Assembly: GCA_022448525.1 (NCBI GenBank)
Contig: JAKVCX010000005.1
Location: 380,047-444,046, forward strand
Source: Tenacibaculum sp.
Lineage (GTDB): Bacteria > Bacteroidota > Bacteroidia > Flavobacteriales > Flavobacteriaceae
Length of the DNA: 64,000 nucleotides
Reading direction: 5' to 3'
A program made the translations under genes and the position numbers. Below the pieces are notes generated by a model. That model ran no database searches. It was not told where the DNA came from and saw only the letters and a program-made list of their open reading frames with translations. This document shows, piece after piece, positions 52,840 through 63,000 of the stretch; the stretch's first letter is position 1; every line of letters begins with the position of its first letter.

Positions 52840-55077
52840 ATGTGTAAGTACTTGAAAACAAATGTAAAACCGATTCTCAAGCTAGCAATTCTATTGTTAA
52901 GCCTTAATATGTATGGGCAAACTATTGATAAACCTACATTAGGATTTTCTTCAGCTTGTGGTTCTGATGGATTTAATAACTTTAACTTCAGTTTCGTCTT
53001 TAGGGATGGTCTTTTTGATACAGCAAATACATTTAATGTAGTTCTTTCAGATGAGAATGGAGATTTTGGTACAAATCCTCCTGTGATTTTTAGTGTTACA
53101 GATTCAAATATAAACACCTTTCCAACTAATCCTGTTAATGGATCATTCAGTGTTCCTGACGATGCATTCGGAACGGGTTATCGTATTAAGGTTATAGCTA
53201 GTAATCCAAATGTTGAAAGTCCACCTTCGGATCCTTTCGAAATGTATAGGATTACCTCAGAACCTCTAATTTTAAATGATTTCAATGATGACTTAGTTCT
53301 GTGTAATGGTGTAGCTGAAACTGTTTCGCTGAATATAACGGATCCAAATGTTCAGTTTGTATGGTACAGGAATACATCTCCAATAACTTCTGAGTTTGGT
53401 TCTTCTTTAACTATAACACAACCAGGAGAGTATTATGCAGAAATTAATTATGGAGGTTGTCCTGATGCTGTAATATCTAATAAGGTTTTTGCCAGAGTAG
53501 TAAATTCTTCTTCTTTGACAATTCAGGGAGATAATAGCGTAGAATTATGTGCAGATCAATCATATGATTTAGTTGCAAGTATAGATGATCCTGCATTTTC
53601 ATATAGATGGTTTAAAGACGGAAATGAACTTACCAGCCTTCCTGATTATACACCTATCTATACTACTCCAACAAGCGACCAATTTGGGGTTTATCATTTA
53701 GAGATTGAAATCTCTGGCTGTTCAAGTAGGTCTCAAGATGTAACCTTAGCGCAAAAGTCAGATGCAGGTTTTCCTGTGACTATAAGCGGAAATCCTACAG
53801 AAATAGTTTTTCCTAGCGAGGAATTCACTTTAACAGTAACCCATGGCGCTTCTGGACCAGTAGATATAAAATGGTTTAATGCTGATGGTGAAATCCCTGG
53901 AGCTACCGGAGATACTTTAAATATTAATGGTCCAGGTGAATATTATGCTGAGGTCACAGAAACTGGAGGGGATTGTCCAGTTGCAGTATTATCAGATACT
54001 AGAGAGATCTTAGGAGTAAATGAAATGTTCGTTACAATTAGGCCTGGCACTGATTACAGTGAGTGTGTGTCGGCTACTACAGAATTGACAATGGTAGGTA
54101 TTAGGGTTATAGCTACTGATGATAATGAGTATGACATATCACAGGAAAAAATAGATAAACTCTTAGCTCCTGATTCCACTGGAGCAATTATAATGAGATT
54201 TCAATGGTTCAAAGGAGGAGTTGCTATTACGGATGCTGAATCAATAACTTATAATGTTAATTCATATACGGAAAATGATGAGTATTATTTGAATTTAGAA
54301 GTGGGGTCTTTGTCGGCTGATTCAAATGTTTTGAATATACTTTTAGGTGTAGGAGATGTTGAGATAGTTTCTTCCTCTCCATCAAATGCTCTTTGTCCAG
54401 GTGAATCAATATTTTTAAGTATTACAGATTTTACTGGATACACTTATACTTGGTTTCAAGATGGTGTGCCTATTACCGTTCCAGACCCTTTAAGTATTGA
54501 GGTTTCTGAAATAGGTACTTATAGTGTGACTTTAGATGGTTTTGGGTGTCAAATTAATGTAGCTGAAGTCGAAATAGTGGAATTTGATGATACAGTTCTA
54601 GAAGTAAGTCCATCAACAAATGCTGTTCTTCCAGTTGGAGGGTCAGTAACGTTAGAAGCTAGTGGAGCTGATTCGTATGAGTGGTATGATGAAGCAGGGA
54701 ATTTATTGTCAACCAATGAAACTTTAGATGTCAGTACTTTAGGAACTTATACGGTTGTCGGAACAGTTGGGGGATGTACAGCTCAAAGAGAGGTTAATGT
54801 AGTGGAAGATGATGGTAAACTTGTAATACCGAATATAATTACACCGTTCAATGGTGACGGGATTAACGATACATGGGAATTACCTAATCGATTTGCTTTT
54901 CAAACAAATGTGCAGGTAATAATTTTTAACTCAAAAGGGGAAGAGGTTCTCAATACAAACGATTATCAAAATAATTGGCCTGAGAACAATAATTTAAAAG
55001 ATGGGATGTTATTCTACTTTAAAGTTATTAGAGAAAATAACTTAATTAAAGCAGGAACCATTTCAATATTACAATAA
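52840..55077 (+). CDS. T9SS type B sorting-domain protein with Ig-like repeats (SprC-like)
   Basis: 745 residues. Signal peptide (MCKYLKTNVKPILKLAILLLSLNMYG). It is followed by a ~90-residue N-terminal domain, then several Ig-like/PKD-like beta-sandwich repeats of about 80-90 residues, each with a Cys pair and a WYR/WF core, such as VQFVWYRNTSPITSEFG, FSYRWFKDGNELTS, DIKWFNADGEIPG and TYTWFQDGVPITV. The last ~85 residues are the gliding-motility C-terminal (CHU_C-type) domain: VIPNIITPFNGDGINDTWEL ending MLFYFKVIRENNLIKAGTIS. Position (before the PorP-like and giant adhesin genes) matches sprC of the Flavobacterium sprCDBF cluster. Confidence 0.85.
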   Translation: MCKYLKTNVKPILKLAILLLSLNMYGQTIDKPTLGFSSACGSDGFNNFNFSFVFRDGLFDTANTFNVVLSDENGDFGTNPPVIFSVTDSNINTFPTNPVNGSFSVPDDAFGTGYRIKVIASNPNVESPPSDPFEMYRITSEPLILNDFNDDLVLCNGVAETVSLNITDPNVQFVWYRNTSPITSEFGSSLTITQPGEYYAEINYGGCPDAVISNKVFARVVNSSSLTIQGDNSVELCADQSYDLVASIDDPAFSYRWFKDGNELTSLPDYTPIYTTPTSDQFGVYHLEIEISGCSSRSQDVTLAQKSDAGFPVTISGNPTEIVFPSEEFTLTVTHGASGPVDIKWFNADGEIPGATGDTLNINGPGEYYAEVTETGGDCPVAVLSDTREILGVNEMFVTIRPGTDYSECVSATTELTMVGIRVIATDDNEYDISQEKIDKLLAPDSTGAIIMRFQWFKGGVAITDAESITYNVNSYTENDEYYLNLEVGSLSADSNVLNILLGVGDVEIVSSSPSNALCPGESIFLSITDFTGYTYTWFQDGVPITVPDPLSIEVSEIGTYSVTLDGFGCQINVAEVEIVEFDDTVLEVSPSTNAVLPVGGSVTLEASGADSYEWYDEAGNLLSTNETLDVSTLGTYTVVGTVGGCTAQREVNVVEDDGKLVIPNIITPFNGDGINDTWELPNRFAFQTNVQVIIFNSKGEEVLNTNDYQNNWPENNNLKDGMLFYFKVIRENNLIKAGTISILQ

Positions 55078-55082
55078 TTTAT

Positions 55083-56933
55083 ATGGTAAAAAACATTACT
55101 TTATTTGTATTATTAGCATTACTTCATTTTACTAGTCTAGCTCAGGTTAGTGTAAGTGAAGATGAGTATAATGGTTTTTCGTCAAGAAGTTTTATGCAAT
55201 TTAATAACTTCATGACAGTGCCTACGTTTTCAATTCTACATAGAGAAACAGCAACAATTGAGGCAATTTCAAGAAGTTCCAATGTTGAGTTTGAAGATGC
55301 TTCAAGACTTCATATTGTTAGTTATTCTGGTAGAATGAGAAGAAATGTAGGTGGTGGAATTGCAGTGTTTCAGCAAGAAATTGGGGTGTTTAAAGATTTT
55401 GGAGCTGTTGCAAACTACGCTTATCAACTAAAATTAGGAGAAAATAGAAAACTTACATTTGGATTTAACTTTTTTTATAGTAGAAGAAGTTTAGATAATC
55501 CAAGAATACTTACCAACGGCGATGATCCTTTAATCAATAATTATCAAGATAAACCAGTCGTTGTTTTTCAACCAGCAGCTACAATGTCTTTTGGTGATTT
55601 AGACGTAGGCTTATTTTTTGAGAACTTAGGAGATTTCAATTTAAAATCTAGTGAATTTGTAACAGAGTTTGGTGACAAAACAATCTCTGGGCACGTTGCT
55701 TATACTTACAGATTTGAAAATACAGATGGTTTATTAAAGAATATGTCTTTAAGAGGTTTAGGTGTAGCACGTAGATTAAAAGATGATTTTTCTTATGCAG
55801 GGAATTTGTTACTAGAATTACCTCAAGCAGGTTGGGTTAAGTTTGGGTATGACAAAATTTTTGGATTAAATGCGGGTTTTGGAATCAATTTGACCAAGAA
55901 CTTAGGTATTGGTTTTTCATATGAAAAACAAAACAATTTAGGAGGTACTAACGAAGTTGGTATCTTATATCGTTTCGGTAGAAATAGAGGACGAGGATTT
56001 TCTAGACAAAAACCTGAGGTTAAGATATTATTACCAGAGGATGAGGAACCGGAGATTGTTGATAGACGAAGAAATGATTACGAGGATCCGGAGCATAATG
56101 ATTTATCTGATGAGTTAAAAATGGCTCAAGATTCTTTAAATAGTTTACATAAAAAAGTTGATGAATTATTAAAGTTAATTCAAAATCAACCTACTAGCAA
56201 AGAGATTATTAGAGAAGTCCCTGTAAGAACTCCAAGAGCTGATCGAGATCAATCTTTGCCAAGAAGAAAGGCTAAACCGTGGAGAGAGCAAACAGTGACG
56301 AGAACTGGAGGAGGAGCTGGTACAATGTATTATACTGCTATTGAGCAGTATAAGTCTCTTAAGAGAGCTCAAGATAAAGTTAAGAAGTACAACAGAAATA
56401 AGAGAAACAAATACAAGGCGAGATATGTAAGAGATCCGAAGTATAATGTTTATGTTGTTTATATAGATCGTCATGGTAAGGAAGAAGATGCTGAAGATCA
56501 GAAACACGAAATAAATGGTACAACTAAAGGGGTTGAAGGAGAAGATGCTGATAATGATTTAGGTATCAAAAAAGAAAAAGGTGGAGATAAGGTTTATGTT
56601 ATGAAAATTACCTTAGGGGCACAAGGTGAAACTTATAAAGAGAAAAAAGCTCAACCACCAGCAAGAGTTCGTACCATGAAAAATCCTACAGGAGAAATTC
56701 CTTCAGGTTACTATTTAGTTGTGAATGTATTCGGTAAAAAAGCTTATGCGGATAGATTCCTTGATGAGCTTGAAAGCGACGGAATTAATGCAGATTTCTT
56801 TATTAATCCAGAAACAGGTATGAGACACGTTTATATTTTAAAAACGGATAATAGAGGAGAGGCTATTAAGCAGTATAATAATAATTTAAAAGGTAAATAT
56901 TATGATAGAAAGAATATAATTGAGATTAAATAA
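55083..56933 (+). CDS. PorP/SprF family T9SS membrane protein with a SPOR-like C-terminal extension (SprD-like)
   Basis: 616 residues. Signal peptide (MVKNITLFVLLALLHFTSLA), then a PorP/SprF-type barrel (about 21-300: FNNFMTVPTFSILHRET, then repeated strands such as KLTFGFNFFYSRRSL and GHVAYTYRFENT). A charged linker and coiled-coil (MAQDSLNSLHKKVDELLKLI, about 344-363) follows. The C-terminal third has two SPOR-like modules: about 415-465 (YYTAIEQYKSLKRAQDKVKK, YNVYVVYID) and about 540-605 (GYYLVVNVFGKKAYADRFLD, HVYILKT). SPOR modules bind denuded peptidoglycan, so it may tether the outer-membrane part. It is 5 bp after the SprC-like gene. Confidence 0.85.
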   Translation: MVKNITLFVLLALLHFTSLAQVSVSEDEYNGFSSRSFMQFNNFMTVPTFSILHRETATIEAISRSSNVEFEDASRLHIVSYSGRMRRNVGGGIAVFQQEIGVFKDFGAVANYAYQLKLGENRKLTFGFNFFYSRRSLDNPRILTNGDDPLINNYQDKPVVVFQPAATMSFGDLDVGLFFENLGDFNLKSSEFVTEFGDKTISGHVAYTYRFENTDGLLKNMSLRGLGVARRLKDDFSYAGNLLLELPQAGWVKFGYDKIFGLNAGFGINLTKNLGIGFSYEKQNNLGGTNEVGILYRFGRNRGRGFSRQKPEVKILLPEDEEPEIVDRRRNDYEDPEHNDLSDELKMAQDSLNSLHKKVDELLKLIQNQPTSKEIIREVPVRTPRADRDQSLPRRKAKPWREQTVTRTGGGAGTMYYTAIEQYKSLKRAQDKVKKYNRNKRNKYKARYVRDPKYNVYVVYIDRHGKEEDAEDQKHEINGTTKGVEGEDADNDLGIKKEKGGDKVYVMKITLGAQGETYKEKKAQPPARVRTMKNPTGEIPSGYYLVVNVFGKKAYADRFLDELESDGINADFFINPETGMRHVYILKTDNRGEAIKQYNNNLKGKYYDRKNIIEIK

Positions 56934-57029
56934 CTGAAAAGCATTTACTTACGTTGCTTTAATCTTGATTATATAGATTTCTTTTCATATCTTAAGAGAG
57001 AGTTAAAAATAATATTCAAATCCCCAAAA

Positions 57030-60000
57030 ATGAATAAAAAAATACTTACACTAATTGTATTTCTTTTAGGTACGGTTTTATCATTTTCTCAAATTGATGG
57101 AACCCAAAAGAAAGTTCTTAATAAAGTAGTACCTGAGAGTGGTTTTAAGACAAACGCTTACAAAGAGAAGGTTGATAGATCTTTACTGAGAAAACCTGAT
57201 GTGGCTTTTACACAAAGACTGGCTACAGGAGGTTTAAATGTTCAAGGTAATATTACTTTCGTAGGTAATAATATCTTAAATAGAGATACTGATAATTCGC
57301 CTTGGGATTTTAATTTTTATAATCCCAATACTGGTAATATTGGTTCAGATGTAACTAGTTCTATAACAGCAGACGATGCTTACGATTCAGATTTGGTCAT
57401 TGATTTTAATGGGTTTTACTATTTCATAAATAATGGTAACTTTTTTATGGATTATATTGATATTGATGATGTTGAAGGTATTCCGGGGAATAATACTACA
57501 TTTTCATCATCAAAATCGACCTTAAATCTTCCAAACTGTTCAAGAGTAGTTTATGCTGGTCTCTATTGGGCGGGAGTATTTCCATATGATACATGGGAGG
57601 ATGAAGGTGCAAGACCAGGAGATTATAGAGATATAAAATTTAGACTACCAGGAGGACCTTACCAAGATATAACAGCTGATGAAGTTATATATGATAATGG
57701 TACCCCAACGCAGAGACCTTATGTTTGTTTTAAAGATGTAACAGCGGATTTACAAACTTTATCGGATCCTAATGGAGATTATTATGCAGCAAATATTAGA
57801 GCAACAACTGGATGGGATGAAAATTATGGTCTAGGTGGTTCTGCAGGTTGGGTATTAGTTGTTATTTATGAAAACTCAACACAGTCAAGTAAAAACATTT
57901 CTGTTTTTGATGGTTTTTCAACTATTGATGGTTCTAATAGTACTGATATTAGTTTCTCAGGCTTTACTACAGTTCCTTCAGGTCCTGTAAGAACTCAGTT
58001 ACTTACCGCAACATTGGAAGGTGATACTTATATTTCTGGAGATAATTTGCAAGTTCAAGATGTTTCTTCAACCTACAATAATATTTCTACACCGACTACG
58101 AATCCTCAGAATAACTTTTTTAATGGGAGTATAACTCAATATGATAATTTTGTAACAACAAGAAATCCTGATAGTGAGAATACATTAGGTTTTGATATTG
58201 ATTTATTTAATTTAAGTAATCCTTCCAATTCTGTAATCGCGAATAATCAAACCAGTCTGAACGCGAGGTTCACTACTGGTGGTGACGTTTATTGGCCGTT
58301 TTTAATTGGTATGGCAATTGAGATTATTGAACCTGATATACAAATGGTTAAAAGTATTGATGATGGTGCAGGTAATGATATTGCAGGTTCAAATGTAGGT
58401 TTAGGTAGTGATTTGTGGTATAATGTGAGTTTCCAAAATATTGGTACAGATGATGCCGAGAATACTGTAATTACCGATAGACTACCTGTGAATGTAGATT
58501 TGATTCCGGCGGATATTTCAGTTCCTGCTGGAGTAACTTACACTTATGATCCTCCTGCTTTAGCGAATGGATTTCGAGGAGAATTAGAATTTACCATTCC
58601 AAATAGTTTAGTGGAAGAAGGTGGTTCTATTCACAATATTCGTTTACATGTTCAAGTTGTTTCAGACTGTAACGAATTAAGAGATGTGTGTTCTAATGTT
58701 ATTGAAAATCAGGCTTTTGCTAGGTATGATGGTGTTGAAGGAGGAGTTAGTGTTAATAACGAGCCAAGTGTTTCTGGAATTGATGCATGTAATTTCGGTA
58801 TTGCTGGTACCTCTAACTTTCTTGTAGATACTAGTGGTTGTAGTTTTACTCAAAATGTTTCATTATGTGGTCCTTCAGTAGAATTAATACCTGGATCAGG
58901 TTTTGCTTCTTATGAATGGACAGATTCTTCGGGTAATATTATTGGTACAGGAGCTACACAAATTGTTACTGCTCCAGGTACTTATACAGTTACAAAAGTG
59001 AATCCAGCTGGTGTTCCTGCTGCTTGTGTTAGTTCAGATGAAACTTTTATCGTATCACCTTTTGGCACTGGAACCAATCCAATTGCTGCTTTTGGAGATA
59101 ATATTCTTACCTGTCCGAATAACGGATTGGAATTAGTAGAAATTTATTTATGTGGGGATTCTGACTCTAGGGAAATTATAACAGGTGTAACTGCGCCTAC
59201 AACAGTAAGGTGGCAAAGACTTAGCTCAAGTTGTACCCCTGATCCAGATCCAAGTTGTCCTAATCAAACTGCTTCATGTTGGGAAGATGTATCAACAGAT
59301 GTAAATGCTACAACTAGAAGTTTTTCAGATGCTGGACAATACCGATTAGAAGTCACAGAGCCAGGAGGTTGTTTTGATCGTTACTATTTTAATGTTTTCA
59401 AAGCGACAATAAACCCGACGATTGTTACAGATGATATTATTTGTGGTAATGCAGGGAGTATTACAATTAATAATGTTCCTTCAGGATATGAATATGCAAT
59501 AGTAACTGCGGGAGGTCCAACTCCTCCTGATTCTTCTTATCAAGCGTCGAACACTTTTTCTATAACGACTGCTGGAAATTATGATATTTATATAAAGAAT
59601 GATGCAACTTCTTGTGTTTATCCTTATCCAGGTTATCCAATTACGTCAACAGATATTGATGTAGATGTAACTACGAGCCCAATTCTTTGTGCAGGTGATG
59701 CAGGAAATATTAATGTACAAATAAATAGTAGTGTTCCAAGCCCTTACACTTATACCATTTCTAATGGAGGTTCCGTTGTAAGTACATTTGGACCGACTAC
59801 TGATACATCAAGAGATTTTCCTGTAACTGGTGCTGGTGTTTACACAGTTCAAGTAACAACTGCTGAATGTAGTTTTTCAGAAGATACATCAGCTTTTACA
59901 GTTCCACCGGCATTGAATATTTCTGCGGTTGTAACTAAAGATATAAATTGTAATGATGGTATTATTACATTATCAGGAAGTGGAGGTACTCCTGGTACAG

Positions 60001-63000
60001 GTTATAATTTTGCTATTTGGTCATATACCGGTTCAGGAACACCAATATCGTACACAAATGTTTCAGATATTCCTTCGTCAGAGTTTTTTACTGGAACTAC
60101 ATATACAGTTCCAAGCGGTCAGGAAGGAACTTATGAGTTTATTATTATTGATGCAAATAACTGTTCTCAAATATCATCTGCTGTAACTGTTGTTTTAGAG
60201 GATTCTTTACAGTTTACAACTACTGTAAACAATCCTAGTTGTTCTGGAGATACTGATGGTAGTATTACGGTTAATACAACAACACCACCTGGTTTAATTG
60301 GTTATAGTTTACAGTATAGTATAGATGGAGGAACAACTTATGGAGCTTCAAATAGTTTTACTGGTTTATCTCCAAACACTTACACCATTGATGTGCGCGC
60401 AACTAAGGGAAGTTTTACTTGTGATTATACTGTAGGTCCTATAGATATTACAAATCCTAGTTCATTATCAGGAAGTGCTAGTTTGACACAAACATATACT
60501 TGTACACAAAACGGTCAAATTACTTTTACTGCTGCAACTGGAGGAACTGGTCCATATACTTATGGAATTAATGGAGTTTATGCTACAGACTTGGTATATA
60601 ATAATTTAACAGAAGGTACTTATACAATTTCTATTAGAGATACTAATGGATGTCAATTAAATTTACCTGATATTGTTATTGATCCTCTTCCAACCGAACC
60701 AACATTTACATATAATGTTGTTTATAATTGTGACGGAACAGGAAACGCAACAATAACTCCAACTGATGCAAGCTATACTTATACAGTTGGCGGAATTACA
60801 CAAACGTCAAATGTTTTTAATAATTTGCCTGTAGGTAATACTACTGTTACAGTAGATTATGGTAGTTCATGTACTACAGATGTTGTTATAGGAATTTCTC
60901 CAAATCAAGAATTTACGGGTACTATACTTGGAAGTACAAATTCTACATGTAACGGGTCTGATAATGGAACAATTGAAGTTTCTGCTTCTAATTTAACAGG
61001 CTCTACTTATGAAGTTTCAGTTGACAACGGAACAAGTTGGTCAACTACAGGAGATAACCCATATAGAATTGTTGGTTTAGCAGCAGGTACATACGATGTT
61101 ATTATTAGAGAAACTTCAGGTTCGATTGTTTGTGATGTTAATTTAGGTCAGGTTACTATTACAGAACCAGATTTATTACAAGTTACCGGAACTGTAACTA
61201 CTGACCCAAGTTGTATTAGCGGAGGAACGGCAACAGTTTCTGTTCAGGGTTCAGGAGGTATTCCACCTTATGAATACAGTATTGACAACGGAGCTAATTG
61301 GCAAACTTCTACAGTATTTGCAAATTTAGCACCTGGTACATATACAGTTAATATTAGAGATGCCAATTCTTGTACAGAATGTGGTTGTTCGACAGATCCT
61401 TTTGAAAACGGAGGGTTTGAAGATACTAGTGTACCGGTAACAACATTTAGAATTGTAGATGAAAATCAAATCGCTGGGTGGGAAACTACAGCGGCAGATA
61501 ATAGAATTGAAATTTGGAGGTCAGGATTCAATGGTGTTCCATCATCAGAAGGAAATCAGTTTGCTGAATTAAATGCAAATTTAGTTTCTTCACTTTATCA
61601 AGAATTTTGTACTCGAGAAGGAGATATAATCAATTGGTCAGTAGATCATAGAGGTAGATCAGGTGTTGATGTTGCTGAAGTTAGAATTGGTGGTACTTTA
61701 TCTACTACTACTGTAGTTGAAACTATGTCAGATGGAACTTCTGGTTGGGGTTCTTATTCAGGAAGTTACACTGTTCCACCAGGGCAAACAACTACGATTA
61801 TTGCCTTTGAAGCGGTTTCAACTGCTTCAGGAAGTAGATCTATCGGTAACTTTATCGATAATGTAAGTATGACTGTTAATCAAGTTGGTTGTACACCTTT
61901 CGAAATTGTTATTCCAAATCCTCCAGCAGTTACACATACAGCCGTACCGACTGCATGTTATGACGGAACGAATGGTCAGATTGCGATAACCGCTAATACT
62001 GGTTCTGGAGATTATAATTTTAGTATTGATAATGGAGCGACATGGCAAGTTCCAAGTCCAACAACAGCAACAAGTTATACGTTTACTGGATTAGCACCAG
62101 GAACTTATACAGTACTTGTTCGTGATGGTTTAGGTTGTGTGTCAACGGCTTCAACTGAAACAATCAATACGCAATTATTAGGAACAGTTGCAAGTACACC
62201 GGTTACATGTAATGATGGAAGTGTTACAGTTACAGCTAGTGGTGGAGATGGAAATTATGAGTATTCTGTTGTGCCAACTGGAAACGCAACTTCTTTTCAA
62301 ACAGGTAATGTTTTTGCTATTTCTACATCAGGAGATTATGATGTGACTATACGAGATGGATTAACTTGTACCTATACAGAGACAATTACCGTTGGATCAA
62401 TTACAAATCCAAGTATTGTTGCAACTGCAACACAACCAAGTTGTTCTGGAGATACAGGGTCAATTAGTGTCAATATTTCAGATGGTGCTGCAGACTATAC
62501 AGTTACTGTTACAAGTACAGGGACAGTGATACCAACAGCAACTTCAAGTGATGTTGTTCGTAACTATACAGGATTAGCTGATGGAGATTATGATTTTGTT
62601 GTAACAGATGCTAATGGATGTATTTCATCAACAGCAAGTGTTACAATCGCAACACCTAATGCTATTTCGAGTAGTGCAAGTTTAACACAGGATTATACTT
62701 GTTTACAAAATGGTCAGATTACTTTTGTAGGAGCTACAGGAGGAACAGGTCCATATACATACGGAGTGAACGGTGTTTATTCTTCAAATTTAGTTTATAA
62801 CAATTTAACTCAAGGTACTTATGTTTTAACGGTACGAGATTCAAATGGATGTCAGTTAAATTTAGCAGATATAGTTATCGATCCATTACCTACACAACCT
62901 AACTTTACATATACTGTAACTTATAATTGTGACGGAACTGGAAATGCAACAATTACACCTACAGATCCAAGTTATACATATACTTTAGGAGCTACTACAC

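Noticed and set aside
59953..60186. A 77-codon + strand frame within the adhesin
   Set aside because: It lies in another frame of the giant adhesin, whose own frame is open and matches SprB repeats; the alternative frame has no protein-like pattern.
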